A stretch of DNA of 64,000 bases from positions 868,001-932,000 of the forward strand of contig NZ_JACFYZ010000001.1 of the NCBI RefSeq assembly GCF_015712065.1, written 5' to 3'. The translations under genes and the position numbers were made by a program. Positions 27,501 through 35,413 of the stretch are shown here, one piece after another (within the stretch, counting starts at the first letter, position 1; each line of letters starts with the position of its first letter). The notes below the pieces were generated by a model. That model saw only the letters and a list, made by a program, of their open reading frames with translations, did no database searches and had not been told where the DNA came from. The DNA comes from Ectopseudomonas chengduensis. GTDB taxonomy: Bacteria > Pseudomonadota > Gammaproteobacteria > Pseudomonadales > Pseudomonadaceae.

Positions 27501-28259
27501 CTCATCGGCCATGCCGGCCGGGAGGTTCGGTGCCGGGGTTTCTTCCAGCACCTTCTGGTTGCGCCGTTGTACCGAGCAGTCGCGCACGCCGAGGGCGAGC
27601 ACCTCGCCCTGGCCGTCGCCGAATACCTGCACTTCCAGGTGGCGGGCGCGCTGGATGTACTTCTCGATGAAGACGCCGCTGTCGCTGAAGTTGTTCTGCC
27701 CCAGACGTTTGACCGCCTCGAAGGCCTCGCTCAGCTCCGCCGCCGAACGGCACACACGCATGCCGATACCGCCACCGCCGGCGGTGCTTTTCAGCATCAC
27801 CGGGTAGCCGACCTGCTCGCCGGCTACCAGAGCAGCGTCGAGGTTTTCCAGCAGCTCGGTACCTTCGAGCATCGGCACGCTATGTTGTTTGGCCAGGGCG
27901 CGGGCGGTGTGCTTGAGGCCGAACACGCGCAGTTGCTCGGGCGTCGGGCCTACGAAGGCGATGCCGGCGGCTTCGCAGGCTTCGGCGAAGGCGGCGTTTT
28001 CGGAGAGAAAGCCGTAGCCGGGGTGGATGGCTTTGGCGCCGCTGTTTTTGGCGGCAGCGAGAATCTTGTCGACCACCAGATAGGTCTGCGCGGCCGGGCC
28101 GTCGCCGAGGGAGAAGGCCTCGTCGGCCTGCTGGATATGCAGGCTGGCGGCGTCGGCTTCGGAGTACACGGCCACGCCGCCGACGTTCAGTTCACGCAGG
28201 GTGCGCAGGATGCGGCAGGCGATGGCGCCACGGTTGGCGATCAGGAGTTTGTCGAACAT
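24549..28259 (-). CDS. guanidine carboxylase (urea carboxylase family), with REP-derived in-frame segment
   Basis: The 1236-residue biotin enzyme has a biotin carboxylase domain (1 to about 450: MFDKLLIANRGAIACRIL, AGGGGIGMR, ENVNTRLQVEHGVTE-like motif), a KipA/KipI-like carboxyltransferase region (about 460-1130) and a biotinyl domain whose ILESMKMEIP carries the biotin lysine. With the DUF1989 pair and ykkC riboswitch upstream it is a guanidine carboxylase: ATP and bicarbonate turn guanidine into carboxyguanidine. Many databases still call it urea carboxylase. About 50 residues between the two carboxyltransferase halves (codons at 25800-25950) are translated REP repeat DNA. ATG 28259 has GAGGG at good spacing; ATG 28265 is in frame. 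Confidence 0.9.
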   Translation of the reverse strand: MFDKLLIANRGAIACRILRTLRELNVGGVAVYSEADAASLHIQQADEAFSLGDGPAAQTYLVVDKILAAAKNSGAKAIHPGYGFLSENAAFAEACEAAGIAFVGPTPEQLRVFGLKHTARALAKQHSVPMLEGTELLENLDAALVAGEQVGYPVMLKSTAGGGGIGMRVCRSAAELSEAFEAVKRLGQNNFSDSGVFIEKYIQRARHLEVQVFGDGQGEVLALGVRDCSVQRRNQKVLEETPAPNLPAGMADELCAAAIKLAKAVNYRSAGTVEFVYDSEAERFYFLEVNTRLQVEHGVTEQVWGVDLVRWMIELAADDLPPLSELAKTLKPSGHAIQARLYAEDPGRDFQPSPGLLTAVQFPEADGKALRVDTWVEAGCEIPPYFDPMIAKLITWQPTREQASAALDKALGDSVLYGVECNRDYLRQILSDAPFASGHPWTRCLENLVYQASTFEVLSAGTQTSVQDYPGRLGYWAVGVPPSGPMDSRALRLGNCLLGNDEGAAALEITMSGPLLRFNTDAVVAVTGAEIPLSVDGVEQPMNTALLIQAGSTLALGTIAGVGARSYLSVRGGIQVPDYLGSKSTFTLGQFGGHGGRALRAGDVLHLLPLADTSSGAQLPVELCPALPAVRELRVIYGPHGAPEYFTPGYVDSFLATDWEVHFNSSRTGVRLIGPKPEWVRDSGGEAGLHPSNIHDNPYAIGAVDFTGDMPVILGPDGPSLGGFVCLVTIIEADLWQLGQLKAGDKVRFVPVDIAMARELAKASAIECATLCGNGRAALRFSRDAGGTEIADKSAPTDATVARMQSGEIAAPESRIASGLQSPILLDIGEADTRLVARLSGDTHLLLEIGAPELDLVLRFRGHALMQALEAKQLDGVIDLTPGIRSLQVHYQPETLPLQTLLDIVAGEWDAVCAARDLKVPSRIVHLPLSWDDPACQLAIDKYMTTVRKDAPWCPSNLEFIRRINDLPNLDEVYRTVFDASYLVMGLGDVYLGAPVATPLDPRHRLVTTKYNPARTWTAENSVGIGGAYMCVYGMEGPGGYQFVGRTLQMWNRYRAVDAFDGKPWLLRFFDQIRFYPVSADELLRIRRDFPLGRYPLRIEHSELALADYQQFLDDEADGIAAFRQQQRAAFDAERQRWIDSGQAHFEVEEVAAELGDDAPLAAGQHGIESHIAGNLWQVQVEAGAQVQAGDVLVILESMKMEIPLTAPIAGTVREVRVQPGSPVRAGQRVVVLEEA
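25800..25950. repeat. REP units inside the guanidine carboxylase coding sequence
   Basis: TAGCCCGGATGCAATCCGGG (25800-25819) and its inverted partner CCCGGATTGCATCCGGGCTA (25839-25858) are followed by TGTAGGAGCGGATTTATCCG (25869-25888) and a unit GGCTGAAGCGGAGCGCCGCC ending CCCACA (25914-25946). The same classes stand in the gap at 24328-24376. Here they are read through in frame on the minus strand. Confidence 0.88.
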
Positions 28260-28312
28260 CTTCATTGACCCTCGAAGGGCGTGGCGGGCCGTCCCGCCGT
28301 CATTCGTCATGT

Positions 28313-28424
28313 ACCACGGTCGTCCGTGGTGAAAAGTCCGGGTGATACGTGCCGCGCGTGCTGGGGACAAATTTTGTAGGGCGGGTGAAACCCGCCGGGC
28401 CTTGGCGGGTTTCACCCGCCCTAC
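28313..28424 (-). repeat. hairpins between the deiminase and carboxylase genes
   Basis: A perfect 21-bp inverted repeat starting GTAGGGCGGGTGAAACCC occupies 28376-28396 and 28404-28424, just after the stop of the DUF1989 gene. A smaller stem ACCACGG/CCGTGGT lies at 28313-28330. They stand within the operon and could lower or stabilise the distal carboxylase message. No T run follows the large stem, so it is more likely a REP-type element than a terminator. Confidence 0.65.
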
Positions 28425-28425
28425 G

Positions 28426-29061
28426 TCAGTTCCACACCAGCACCTCGGCGGGGGTTGGGTTCCAGCCGTTGCACGGATTGTTCAGTTGCGGGCAGTTGGA
28501 GATCAGCACGATCACATCGGTCTCTGCTTTTAGCTCCACGTACTTGCCGGGTGCGGAGATGCCGTCCTCGAAGGTCAGGCCGCCCTCCGGCGTTACGGGA
28601 ACGTTCATGAAGAAGTTGATGTTGGCGCCGATGTCGCGCTTGCTCAGGCGGCCGTCGTGCAGGCTGGCGCGCAGGAAGTTGTCGCGGCAGCTGTGCATAT
28701 AGCGCTTGTCCAGCGCATAGCGAACGGTGTTGCTCTCCTGCGCGCAGGCGCCGCCGAGGGTGTCGTGGCGACCACAGGTGTCGGCGACGATGGTCAGCAG
28801 CGGCTTGCCGAGGTTGGAGTAGAGCACCGTGCCGGTGGTCAGGTAGACGTTGTTCTGCTTGCGCAGGGTGCGCTGCGGGTCGAAGCGTTCACGTGGGTTG
28901 CGTGCGGCGAAGAACAGGGTGTCGATCGCCTGGTTGCCTTCGAGGTCGTGCAGGCGCAGGGTCTGCCCAGCCTTGACCTCGAACAGGTAGGGTTCGCCCG
29001 CCGGGATGGTGTGGCGGAACACGGCGGTTTCGGGATGCAGGTTGCTGGCGGTAAGGGTCAT
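28426..29061 (-). CDS. carboxyguanidine deiminase subunit, DUF1989 (urea carboxylase-associated protein 1)
   Basis: The 211-residue DUF1989 protein has conserved features [31 protein letters not shown] and [21 protein letters not shown]. Proteins of this pair, once labelled urea carboxylase-associated or aminomethyltransferase, were later shown to form carboxyguanidine deiminase (CgdAB), which releases ammonia and leaves allophanate. It follows its partner by 11 bases and shares the fold, so the two probably form a heteromer. Which of them is CgdA or CgdB I cannot tell. The Cys/His residues in DTCGRHD are likely metal ligands. Confidence 0.87.
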   Translation of the reverse strand: MTLTASNLHPETAVFRHTIPAGEPYLFEVKAGQTLRLHDLEGNQAIDTLFFAARNPRERFDPQRTLRKQNNVYLTTGTVLYSNLGKPLLTIVADTCGRHDTLGGACAQESNTVRYALDKRYMHSCRDNFLRASLHDGRLSKRDIGANINFFMNVPVTPEGGLTFEDGISAPGKYVELKAETDVIVLISNCPQLNNPCNGWNPTPAEVLVWN

Positions 29062-29072
29062 TTCGGCAGCCC

Positions 29073-29801
29073 TCAGATGTACTGGCGTTCGGTGTTGTGG
29101 AAGCCCCGGCCGTTTTCCGGGCGCGAGGTGCGGCAGAGCACGGTGATGCCGTCGCTGTCGACCTTGCTCCAGCTCAGTTGCACTGGCTTGGGCGCGTACT
29201 GTGGGTTGGGATCCATCGGGTGTTGCAGGGCGGTGAGCACCACCAGGGTGTCCATCGGCGCGTACAACTCGATGTAGTCACCGGCCTGGCTGTTGTCGGG
29301 CTGGAAGTGGAAGGCGCCATCGGCGTCGACGTCCACGCGGCTGAACAGGTTGAGGTTCATCAGCAGGTCGAGCAGGTTCAGATCCCACTTGCCCATTTCC
29401 ACCAGCAGGTTGTCCATGCCGTTGCGGAAGAAGCCATTGCGCAGTTCCTGATAACGGCCCTGGCCGTATTTCTCCAGCACTTCGTCGGCGTTCAGCACGC
29501 CGCCGAAGCTGTCGTGCCAGCCGCAGGTATCGGCCGTGATCGCCGCCAGCACCTTGCCCATGTCCGAGTACAGGCAGTGGCCGGCGGTGAGCTTGGCGGT
29601 GTGCTGGCACTTGAGGGTGTCTGGCAGGTTCAGGCGCTCGCTTTTCTCGGCGGCGTTGAACAGCAGCAGGCTGACGTTGGCGCCACCCTCGATATCGGTG
29701 ATTCGCAGCAGTTGGCCGCGCTTGAGGATGAATGAGGTGTGGCCGCCGCCGGGGACGGTTTCCTCATAGAGAGTGGGGCGCAGGGTGAGGGCAGTAGTCA
29801 T
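29073..29801 (-). CDS. carboxyguanidine deiminase subunit, DUF1989 (urea carboxylase-associated protein 2)
   Basis: The 242-residue protein is the second DUF1989 member of the locus, with [36 protein letters not shown] and [19 protein letters not shown]. It is clearly homologous to the following gene product but longer, which matches the UAAP2 type. Together they are expected to deiminate carboxyguanidine to allophanate. GAGG precedes ATG 29801. It lies 76 bases after the binding-protein gene, in the operon under the first guanidine riboswitch. Confidence 0.87.
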   Translation of the reverse strand: MTTALTLRPTLYEETVPGGGHTSFILKRGQLLRITDIEGGANVSLLLFNAAEKSERLNLPDTLKCQHTAKLTAGHCLYSDMGKVLAAITADTCGWHDSFGGVLNADEVLEKYGQGRYQELRNGFFRNGMDNLLVEMGKWDLNLLDLLMNLNLFSRVDVDADGAFHFQPDNSQAGDYIELYAPMDTLVVLTALQHPMDPNPQYAPKPVQLSWSKVDSDGITVLCRTSRPENGRGFHNTERQYI

Positions 29802-29877
29802 GGGTACCTCGAGATCAAAGCCTGGTCGTCAGGCGCCGGCAGGGGCGCCTGATCATCGTTGCGATGGGATGGGGGCG

Positions 29878-30945
29878 TCAGAGCTTGCCGTCGACGGCCA
29901 TCTGCACGTAGCTCGGGTCGAAACGCAGCTTGATGTTGGCACTGTCGCCGGTAGTCACGTCGCCCGCGAAGGTCATGCCGATGGCGTCTGCGCTACGGGC
30001 GCCTTCACCGAGGATGCCGTGTTCGAAGCTGAAGTTGGCGACCTTGGTCATGGTCTCCGGCAGGGCCGGGCTGATGACGAAATCCAGGGTTTCTTTCGGC
30101 GTGTAGAACAGCTTGGTGGTCGCCAGTTGCGCCTGGTAGCCGGCCAGATCGGTGCCGGAGGCCTTGGCCATTTCGGTCAGGGCTTCGGTGGCTTCGGGCG
30201 TGCCGGATTGCATCAGTTCGAGAATCTCGAACCAGGCGCCGACCAGGGCTTTGCCGAAGTCCGGGTTGTCCTTCAGGGTCTGGGTGTTGACCACCATCAT
30301 GTCGAGGATTTCACCAGGGATCTTCGAGGAGTCGAACACCTGGGTGCTGCCGGGCTGGGCGATGATCTCGGCGAGCATCGGGTTCCAGGTGGCGGCGGCT
30401 TGCACGCTGGGGGTGGTATAGGCGGCGATGATGTCGGCGTCGGAGGTGTTCACCACCGTTACGTCGCGCTCGCTCATGCCAGCGGTTTCCAGCGCGCGGG
30501 CGAGGAAGTAGTGGGAGACCGACAGCTCCACCAGGTTGACGCGCATGCCCTTGATGTCAGCCAGGGTCTTGCCTTCGCCCTTGATCAGCAGGCCGTCGTT
30601 GCCGTTGGAGTAGTCACCGACGATCAGTGCGGTGGAGTCCACACCGCCGGCAGCGGGGATGGTCAGAGCGTCCATGTTGGTCATGGTGCAGCCGTCGAAC
30701 TGACCGACGCTGTACTGGTTGATCGATTCGACATAGTCGTTGAGCTGCACGACATCGATGTCGATGCCGTATTTCTTCGCCCATTTGTCGATGATGCCGG
30801 AGGTGCTGGCGTGGCCCCAGGGCATCCAGCCGGCGTAGAGCGTCCAGCAGACGCTGAAGCTGTCTTTCTTCTCGGCATGAGCGCTGAAGCTGAGCACCGC
30901 GGCCAGACCGGCAGCGGCGAAGGAGAGCAGACGGTACTTGCGCAT
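29878..30945 (-). CDS. ABC transporter substrate-binding protein for guanidine, copy 1
   Basis: The 355-residue periplasmic protein has a signal peptide (MRKYRLLSFAAAGLAAVLSF, cleavage after AHA). Motifs include CWTLYAGWMPWG and TMTNMDALTIPAAGGVDST. It belongs to the NitT/TauT-like binding proteins seen with guanidine/urea-carboxylase loci and is paralogous to the product of 35831-36892. ATG 30945 follows GGAGGTTCCAA; the frame is open further upstream but that part would run into the riboswitch. The first ykkC riboswitch lies 63 bases upstream. The matching permease and ATPase genes are in a separate unit at 33701-35373. Confidence 0.87.
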   Translation of the reverse strand: MRKYRLLSFAAAGLAAVLSFSAHAEKKDSFSVCWTLYAGWMPWGHASTSGIIDKWAKKYGIDIDVVQLNDYVESINQYSVGQFDGCTMTNMDALTIPAAGGVDSTALIVGDYSNGNDGLLIKGEGKTLADIKGMRVNLVELSVSHYFLARALETAGMSERDVTVVNTSDADIIAAYTTPSVQAAATWNPMLAEIIAQPGSTQVFDSSKIPGEILDMMVVNTQTLKDNPDFGKALVGAWFEILELMQSGTPEATEALTEMAKASGTDLAGYQAQLATTKLFYTPKETLDFVISPALPETMTKVANFSFEHGILGEGARSADAIGMTFAGDVTTGDSANIKLRFDPSYVQMAVDGKL

Positions 30946-31007
30946 TTGGAACCTCCAGTCTTGTTGAGTACGGGCAGGAGTCGCGGCACGTTTCGAGTTC
31001 ATCGAAA

Positions 31008-31106
31008 GGCGCGTTCTCCCGGGCTTTTATCCCGCCGTGTAACCTCACTGGAGGTCGATGACTCTCGGACCAGCACTTGCCAGGCAAGTCGGAACCCTAG
31101 TCATCC
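31008..31106 (-). promoter_or_regulatory. guanidine-I (ykkC) riboswitch 1
   Basis: On the minus strand the conserved elements occur in order: CTAGGGTTCCGACTTGCC, GCTGGTCCGAGAGTCATCG, ACCTCCAGTGAGGT, ACACGGCGGGATAAAAGCC and CGGGAGAACGCG. These are the hallmarks of the ykkC class 1 RNA, which binds guanidinium. It sits before binding protein 1, the deiminase pair and the carboxylase. No clear expression-platform terminator is seen, so control may act on translation. Confidence 0.93.
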
Positions 31107-31111
31107 ATTTC

Positions 31112-31131
31112 GCAAATTGTGGTGCCGCGAT
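31112..31131 (-). promoter_or_regulatory. conserved promoter-like element upstream of riboswitch 1
   Basis: The 20-mer GCAAATTGTGGTGCCGCGAT is identical to the one at 35659-35678 upstream of riboswitch 2, and some similarity extends about 80 bases further out. Read on the minus strand it resembles a sigma-54 promoter (GGCAC then TTTGC) but with one base too many between the two blocks. A start about 12 bases downstream would place the transcript end at the riboswitch. Confidence 0.5.
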
Positions 31132-31444
31132 TCCGGGAAACCCCGGTTAGAACCTGCACACCCAAGCTTTAGCGAATAGCGTGCCAGCTCGCCGAGGCCC
31201 GTGGCTGGGCACTCTGGCAAGGCTGCTTGCGGTTTGCGTGCTGCCTGATGGGGCTTGATTGGCGTTCATTGCACCGTTCGGGGGCAATTCTGCTCGTGGT
31301 ATCGCAGCTTGGCGGCGTTATGGCGATGGCATGGAAATCGCTATCGACCCTGTTGCAGGGGCGGCCTCGCTGCCGCCCTCGGGACGACCCGACCCGCTGC
31401 TCGTCTGGACGACCAGGTAACTCACTTGTTCAAGGGAGATTGCC
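31132..31444. other. divergent control region between riboswitch 1 and the dioxygenase gene
   Basis: No gene is seen. The part next to riboswitch 1 resembles the region beyond riboswitch 2 (shared CCTGCAC, TAGCGAA, CGTGCCAGCT and GCCGAGGC words up to about 31200). The rest must carry the promoter of the plus-strand dioxygenase pair; no ykkC motif is present on the plus strand. Confidence 0.5.
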
Positions 31445-32470
31445 ATGGCGCATAGCCATTTCACGTCCATTCCTCTGATCGACGTTGCCGGGCTTTACTC
31501 AGACGACCTTGCCGAACGCCAGCGCGTTGCCGATGAGCTGGGTCGCGCTGCCCACGAGGTCGGCTTTCTGCAGATCACCGGGCACGGGACTTCGCGTGAT
31601 CTGCGCGACGGGCTGATCCAGCAGGCGCGCAGTTTCTTCGCCCGCCCGCTGGAGGAGAAGATGCGCTTCTATATCGGCCAGTCGAGCAACCACAGCGGTT
31701 ACGTGCCGGAGGGTGAGGAGCAGTTCGCCGGTGGCAGCAAGGATCTCAAGGAAGCCTACGACGTCAATTACGACTACACCGAGGCGGCGCAGGTCTATCC
31801 GCTGCTCGGCCCGACCCAGTGGCCGGACTCGGCGGACTTCAAGCGCGAGGTCGGCGCTTACTACCGCGCGGCGCTGGCGCTGGGCGACACACTGTTTCGT
31901 GGCTTCGCCCTGGCGCTGGGGCTGGCCGAGGACACCTTCGCTGGCATCACCCGGCAGCCCACCAGCCAGTTGCGCATGATCCATTACCCGCTCGATCCCG
32001 ATCCGGTGGCTGACCGCCCTGGTATCGGCGCGCACACCGACTACGAGTGCTTCACCATCCTCTTGCCTACCGCTGAAGGCTTGCAGGTGCTCAACGGCGA
32101 TGGCCAGTGGATCGACGTGCCGCTGGTGGAGGACGCCTTCGTGATCAATATCGGCGACATGCTCGAGGTGCTCAGCAATGGCCATTTCGTCGCCACCTCG
32201 CACCGCGTGCGCAAGGTCAGCGAGGAGCGCTTCGCCTTCCCGCTGTTCTGCGCCTGTGACTACCCGACGCGCATCGCCCCGATTGCCGGCCTGCCGGCGC
32301 GCGGTGAGCGTGTGTACACGCCTGTGAATTGTGGCGATCACCTGTTCGCCCAGACCGCGCAGACCTTCCGCTATCTGCGCGAGCGGCTGGAGGATGGTTC
32401 GCTGCAACTGCCGGATGGTGCGGCGGGTTTGTCCAGCTTCGGCCAAGGTCGCCGGGAGGTGACGGTATGA
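31445..32470 (+). CDS. isopenicillin-N-synthase-like Fe(II)/2-oxoglutarate dioxygenase
   Basis: The 341-residue enzyme has an N-terminal DIOX_N domain (IPLIDVAGLYSDD, GFLQITGHG) and a C-terminal 2OG-Fe(II) oxygenase domain. Iron ligands are H and D of GIGAHTDYECFTIL and the His of ATSHRVRK; a candidate co-substrate Arg lies in EERFAFPLF. It resembles the family that includes the ethylene-forming enzyme, which makes guanidine from arginine, and plant 2-oxoglutarate enzymes that release guanidine from homoarginine. That comparison is from family knowledge; the substrate here is unknown. It overlaps the next gene by ATGA and stands divergent from the guanidine operon. Confidence 0.85.
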   Translation: MAHSHFTSIPLIDVAGLYSDDLAERQRVADELGRAAHEVGFLQITGHGTSRDLRDGLIQQARSFFARPLEEKMRFYIGQSSNHSGYVPEGEEQFAGGSKDLKEAYDVNYDYTEAAQVYPLLGPTQWPDSADFKREVGAYYRAALALGDTLFRGFALALGLAEDTFAGITRQPTSQLRMIHYPLDPDPVADRPGIGAHTDYECFTILLPTAEGLQVLNGDGQWIDVPLVEDAFVINIGDMLEVLSNGHFVATSHRVRKVSEERFAFPLFCACDYPTRIAPIAGLPARGERVYTPVNCGDHLFAQTAQTFRYLRERLEDGSLQLPDGAAGLSSFGQGRREVTV

Positions 32471-33399
32471 ACCTGCTGGAGCTGGCTGCACGTTACCCAC
32501 AACGCGCCGAAGGTGGTGTGCCGGACTGGATGCTCGGGCACTTTCGCCGCCGCACCATCAGTTTCGCCGATGGCCGCAGTGACGAGCGGACCCAGGTGCA
32601 TTGGCTGCAAAGCCGCACCTTCACCATCGACCTGCGCCTGCCGGATGCGCTCGCGCTGCCTGTACGGGCCTGGCAGGACTACGACGCCGCCGAGTTGCGC
32701 CAGCTTGCCAATCACGAGGGTTGGGTGGCCGATAGCGTCTGGGAGAACGGTTATCTGAGCTGGCACGGCGGCGTGTCCCTGCAACTGCACAACCGCTGGC
32801 CGGAGCCGGCGCAGTTGCATCGCATCGGCAATTGCATGATCGAGTTCGGCACCACGGGCGCCTATGTCGAGGACTGGCGTTTGCAGGCCAGCAGCGGGCC
32901 GCTGATCGGTCTGCGTTTGCTGGAGGAATGCGACGCTGAAACCGGCGAGGTGCTGCAACGCGGCGGTGGCCTGATTCTCTGTGGCGAGCAGCTTGGCTGG
33001 GTGCATGGCCGGGGAGCAGAGCCTGGCGAGTCAGCGTTGCAACTGCGTGAGCGCGTCGAACGGGCGCAGGGTGATGGTGAGGCTTTGGCCGCGTTGTTCG
33101 ACTGCGAGACTTCGCTGGCTTACGCCGATCAGCAGGGGCGTTTACAAGTGGCGTTGTCTACCATGCCGGCGCGGGTGGGGCAGATGGTTTCGCTGGAGGG
33201 CTTCGAGCTACCGGGAGCAGGGCGCGTCTGTCAGCACCTGCAACGCCCGGACGGTCGTGCGGTGGTGCGCACCTTCATCATCGATACGCTGGAGCCGGAT
33301 TGGTGTGCGGATCTCGCCACGCCGACTACTGGCGAGGCGCAGCGCTGGTTTGCCGCGGAGAGCGAAACGCTGTCGCGGTATCTCGAGGTGTTGAGCTAG
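32467..33399 (+). CDS. unknown 310-residue protein coupled to the dioxygenase
   Basis: I do not recognise this protein. It has no signal peptide or membrane segment. Tryptophan- and strand-rich motifs such as WLQSRTFTIDLRLP, GYLSWHGGVSLQLHNRWPE and GAYVEDWRLQASSGPLIGLR recur through residues 45-155, and a second half (about 165-290) is again strand-like. This suggests a beta-barrel, lipocalin-like fold, possibly of the HRI1 kind; that is only an inference. ATG 32467 overlaps the dioxygenase stop (ATGA), so the two are made together. It may bind the substrate or product, or act on it next. Confidence 0.8.
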   Translation: MNLLELAARYPQRAEGGVPDWMLGHFRRRTISFADGRSDERTQVHWLQSRTFTIDLRLPDALALPVRAWQDYDAAELRQLANHEGWVADSVWENGYLSWHGGVSLQLHNRWPEPAQLHRIGNCMIEFGTTGAYVEDWRLQASSGPLIGLRLLEECDAETGEVLQRGGGLILCGEQLGWVHGRGAEPGESALQLRERVERAQGDGEALAALFDCETSLAYADQQGRLQVALSTMPARVGQMVSLEGFELPGAGRVCQHLQRPDGRAVVRTFIIDTLEPDWCADLATPTTGEAQRWFAAESETLSRYLEVLS

Positions 33400-33700
33400 C
33401 TATCGGTGCTTGCGTGATGCTCCGCTGAAAAGCTCGCCGCTGAAGCGCCTCCCACAGGGATTCGGAACCACTCGATTTGTGGGAGGGGCTTCAGCCGCGA
33501 CGCTTTGGTTGGATCGAAACGACGGCTCCGTAGCTCGGCTGCAATCCGGGAAAACGGCCCCGATGATCCCCGGATTTCAGCCAAGCTACAGCTGCGCCTC
33601 TGTGACCGGAGGCGCAGTCGGTGCGCATGGCGCACCCTACGGGTTACCACGCCACTTGCGCTGCGTAGGGTGCGCCGTGCGCACCGAAATTGCCGCTTAA
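33400..33700. repeat. mixed REP repeats between convergent genes
   Basis: Three repeat pairs lie tail to tail between the 310-residue protein gene and the ABC ATPase gene. They are CGCTGAAGCGCCTCCCACAG with its partner GTGGGAGGGGCTTCAGCCGC (33440-33500), a TAGCTCGGCTGCAATCCGGG / CCCGGATTTCAGCCAAGCTA pair (33531-33590), and GTGCGCATGGCGCACCCTAC paired with GTAGGGTGCGCCGTGCGCAC (33622-33685). Any of them may stop or stabilise transcripts from both sides. Confidence 0.7.
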
Positions 33701-34561
33701 TCAGCGGGTGGCAATACGCTCGGCCAGTTCGCTGGGCAAGTGTGTCTGCGCCCGGCGTGCGGCGTTGAGCGGGATGTCGTAGGTGATGCGTGCGCCGTAG
33801 GCGTTGGGCGCCTGCGGGTCGTGGCGCACTTTGTCGAACACCAACAGGCGGGTGCCGAGGCTGAAGCCTTCGGACAGGTCGTGGGTGACCATGAACACGG
33901 TCAGACGGGTCTCCTGCCACAGCTCCAGCAGCAGCGCGTGCATGTCCTTGCGGATACCGGGGTCGAGTGCGCCGAACGGCTCGTCGAGCAGCAGCATGCG
34001 CGGTTGCATCACCAGCGCCTGGGCGATGGCCAGGCGTTGCTGCATGCCACCCGAAAGTGCGCTGGGATACTTGTTCAGGGCATGGCCGAGGCCGACCTTG
34101 GTGAGGATTTCGGCGGCGCGTTCGCGAGCTTCGCGCTTGGCCGCGCCGAACAGTCGGCCCAGCAGCTTCGACTTCGGCAGCTCCAGGCCCAGGGCGACGT
34201 TGTCCAGCACGCTCAGGTGGGGGAATACCGAGTAGCGCTGGAAGACCACGCCACGGCTCGGATCGGGCTCGTTGGGCAGCGCCTGGCCGCCCAGCAGCAG
34301 TTCGCCACGGCTCGGACGTTCCTGGCCGAGCAGCATGCGCAGAAAGGTGGATTTGCCACAGCCGGAGGCGCCGACCAGGGTGCAGAACTCACCCTCGTCG
34401 ACCTTGATGTTGAGGCGTTCGAGCACCACCAGGTCGCCGTACTCCTGCCACAGGTTGCGCGCTTCGATAAAGGCGGTTTTCCCTGTGCTTGCAGGGGCCG
34501 TACGGGAGTCGCTCATGGCAGGTTCACTTAGCGGGACGATATGTTGGCTGAACAGGGTCAT
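33701..34561 (-). CDS. ABC transporter ATP-binding protein, guanidine uptake
   Basis: The 286-residue ATPase has Walker A GASGCGKST, the signature motif LSGGMQQRLAIAQAL, Walker B MLLLDEPFGALD and the switch His in VTHDLSEG. It resembles NitT/TauT-type ATPases and pairs with the permease encoded upstream. ATG 34561 overlaps the permease stop (ATGA) and has a perfect Shine-Dalgarno (AAGGAGG), so this start is preferred over ATG 34516, where shorter homologues would begin. The extra 15 N-terminal residues are therefore real. With the two binding proteins it makes up a guanidine importer. Confidence 0.88.
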   Translation of the reverse strand: MTLFSQHIVPLSEPAMSDSRTAPASTGKTAFIEARNLWQEYGDLVVLERLNIKVDEGEFCTLVGASGCGKSTFLRMLLGQERPSRGELLLGGQALPNEPDPSRGVVFQRYSVFPHLSVLDNVALGLELPKSKLLGRLFGAAKREARERAAEILTKVGLGHALNKYPSALSGGMQQRLAIAQALVMQPRMLLLDEPFGALDPGIRKDMHALLLELWQETRLTVFMVTHDLSEGFSLGTRLLVFDKVRHDPQAPNAYGARITYDIPLNAARRAQTHLPSELAERIATR

Positions 34562-35373
34562 GCCTTGCCTCCTTCATGCCAGGGGAAGCACAGGCGCAGC
34601 ACTTGGCGCAGGCCCAGATCCATCAGCCAGGCCAGCAGGGTGATCCACACGACGTAGGGCAGGATCACGTCCATGGCCATGTAGCGACGCACCAGGAAGA
34701 TGCGGTAACCGAGGCCGTCTGTCGAGGCGATGGCCTCGGCGGCGATCAGAAACAGCCAGGCCGAACCGAGCATCAGGCGCAGCGAGATCAGCAGGCGTGG
34801 CATCAGTTGCGGCAGTACCAGGCGCAGGATCAACGTCCAGGAGTTGGCACCGAGGGTCTGCGCCTTGATCAGCAGCTCGCCGGGAATCTCGCGGGCACGT
34901 TGCTCGATGTCACGAGCGATGCAGGGGGTGATGCCGATGACGATCAGCATCACCTTGGACAGCTCACCCAGGCCGAAGACGATGAACAGGATCGGCAGGA
35001 TCGCCAGCGGCGGAATCATCGATAGCACCGTGAGCAGCGGCGACAGCGGCGCGCCGAACAGCGGCACGCTACCGGCGGCGATGCCCAGCACCAGGCCCAG
35101 CAGCGCGGCGATGCCAAGGCCCAGACCCAGGCGTTGCAGGCTGGAGGCGGTGTCCTGCCAGAACAGGTACTGGCCGCTGCGTTTGTCTTCGGTGAAGGCC
35201 AGGCGGTCGATGGCATCGACCATCTGGCTGGCGCTGGGCAGCAGCTTGTCGTTGGGGTTCTCAGCCAGGCGGCTGGTCGAGGCGCTGAAATAGACGAACA
35301 GCAGCAGGGCGAAGGGCAGCAGGATCAGCAGCAGGCGGCTGCTGCGATCCGGGTGGCGGTTGATCAGGCGCAT
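34558..35373 (-). CDS. ABC transporter permease, guanidine uptake
   Basis: The 271-residue protein has membrane segments near residues 13-32, 85-105, 110-140, 190-215 and 235-260. The BPD_transp_1 loop is seen as ARDIEQRAREIPGELLIKAQTLGA. It belongs to the NitT/TauT-type permeases, which often occur with ykkC riboswitches and urea/guanidine carboxylase genes. It lies about 180 bases downstream of riboswitch 2 and is coupled to the ATPase gene. It is the only permease in the locus, so it must serve both binding proteins. Confidence 0.88.
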   Translation of the reverse strand: MRLINRHPDRSSRLLLILLPFALLLFVYFSASTSRLAENPNDKLLPSASQMVDAIDRLAFTEDKRSGQYLFWQDTASSLQRLGLGLGIAALLGLVLGIAAGSVPLFGAPLSPLLTVLSMIPPLAILPILFIVFGLGELSKVMLIVIGITPCIARDIEQRAREIPGELLIKAQTLGANSWTLILRLVLPQLMPRLLISLRLMLGSAWLFLIAAEAIASTDGLGYRIFLVRRYMAMDVILPYVVWITLLAWLMDLGLRQVLRLCFPWHEGGKA

Positions 35374-35413
35374 GGATAGTCCTCGTCGGGCCTGGAACGA
35401 AATGCGTGCGCAG

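Noticed and set aside
24549..28259. Annotation as urea carboxylase of a urea amidolyase pathway
   Set aside because: The DUF1989 pair and guanidine riboswitches mark it as guanidine carboxylase. Activity on urea cannot be excluded but is not the likely role.
26943..28268. Long open frame (441 codons) on the plus strand opposite guanidine carboxylase
   Set aside because: It is the GC-rich shadow of a strongly conserved gene, has a low-complexity composition and no ribosome site. Similar shadows occur opposite the cyclase, transposase and alkylsulfatase genes.
31112..31131. A canonical sigma-54 promoter before riboswitch 1
   Set aside because: Spacing between the GG and GC blocks is 11 bases, not 10, so it is listed only as promoter-like.
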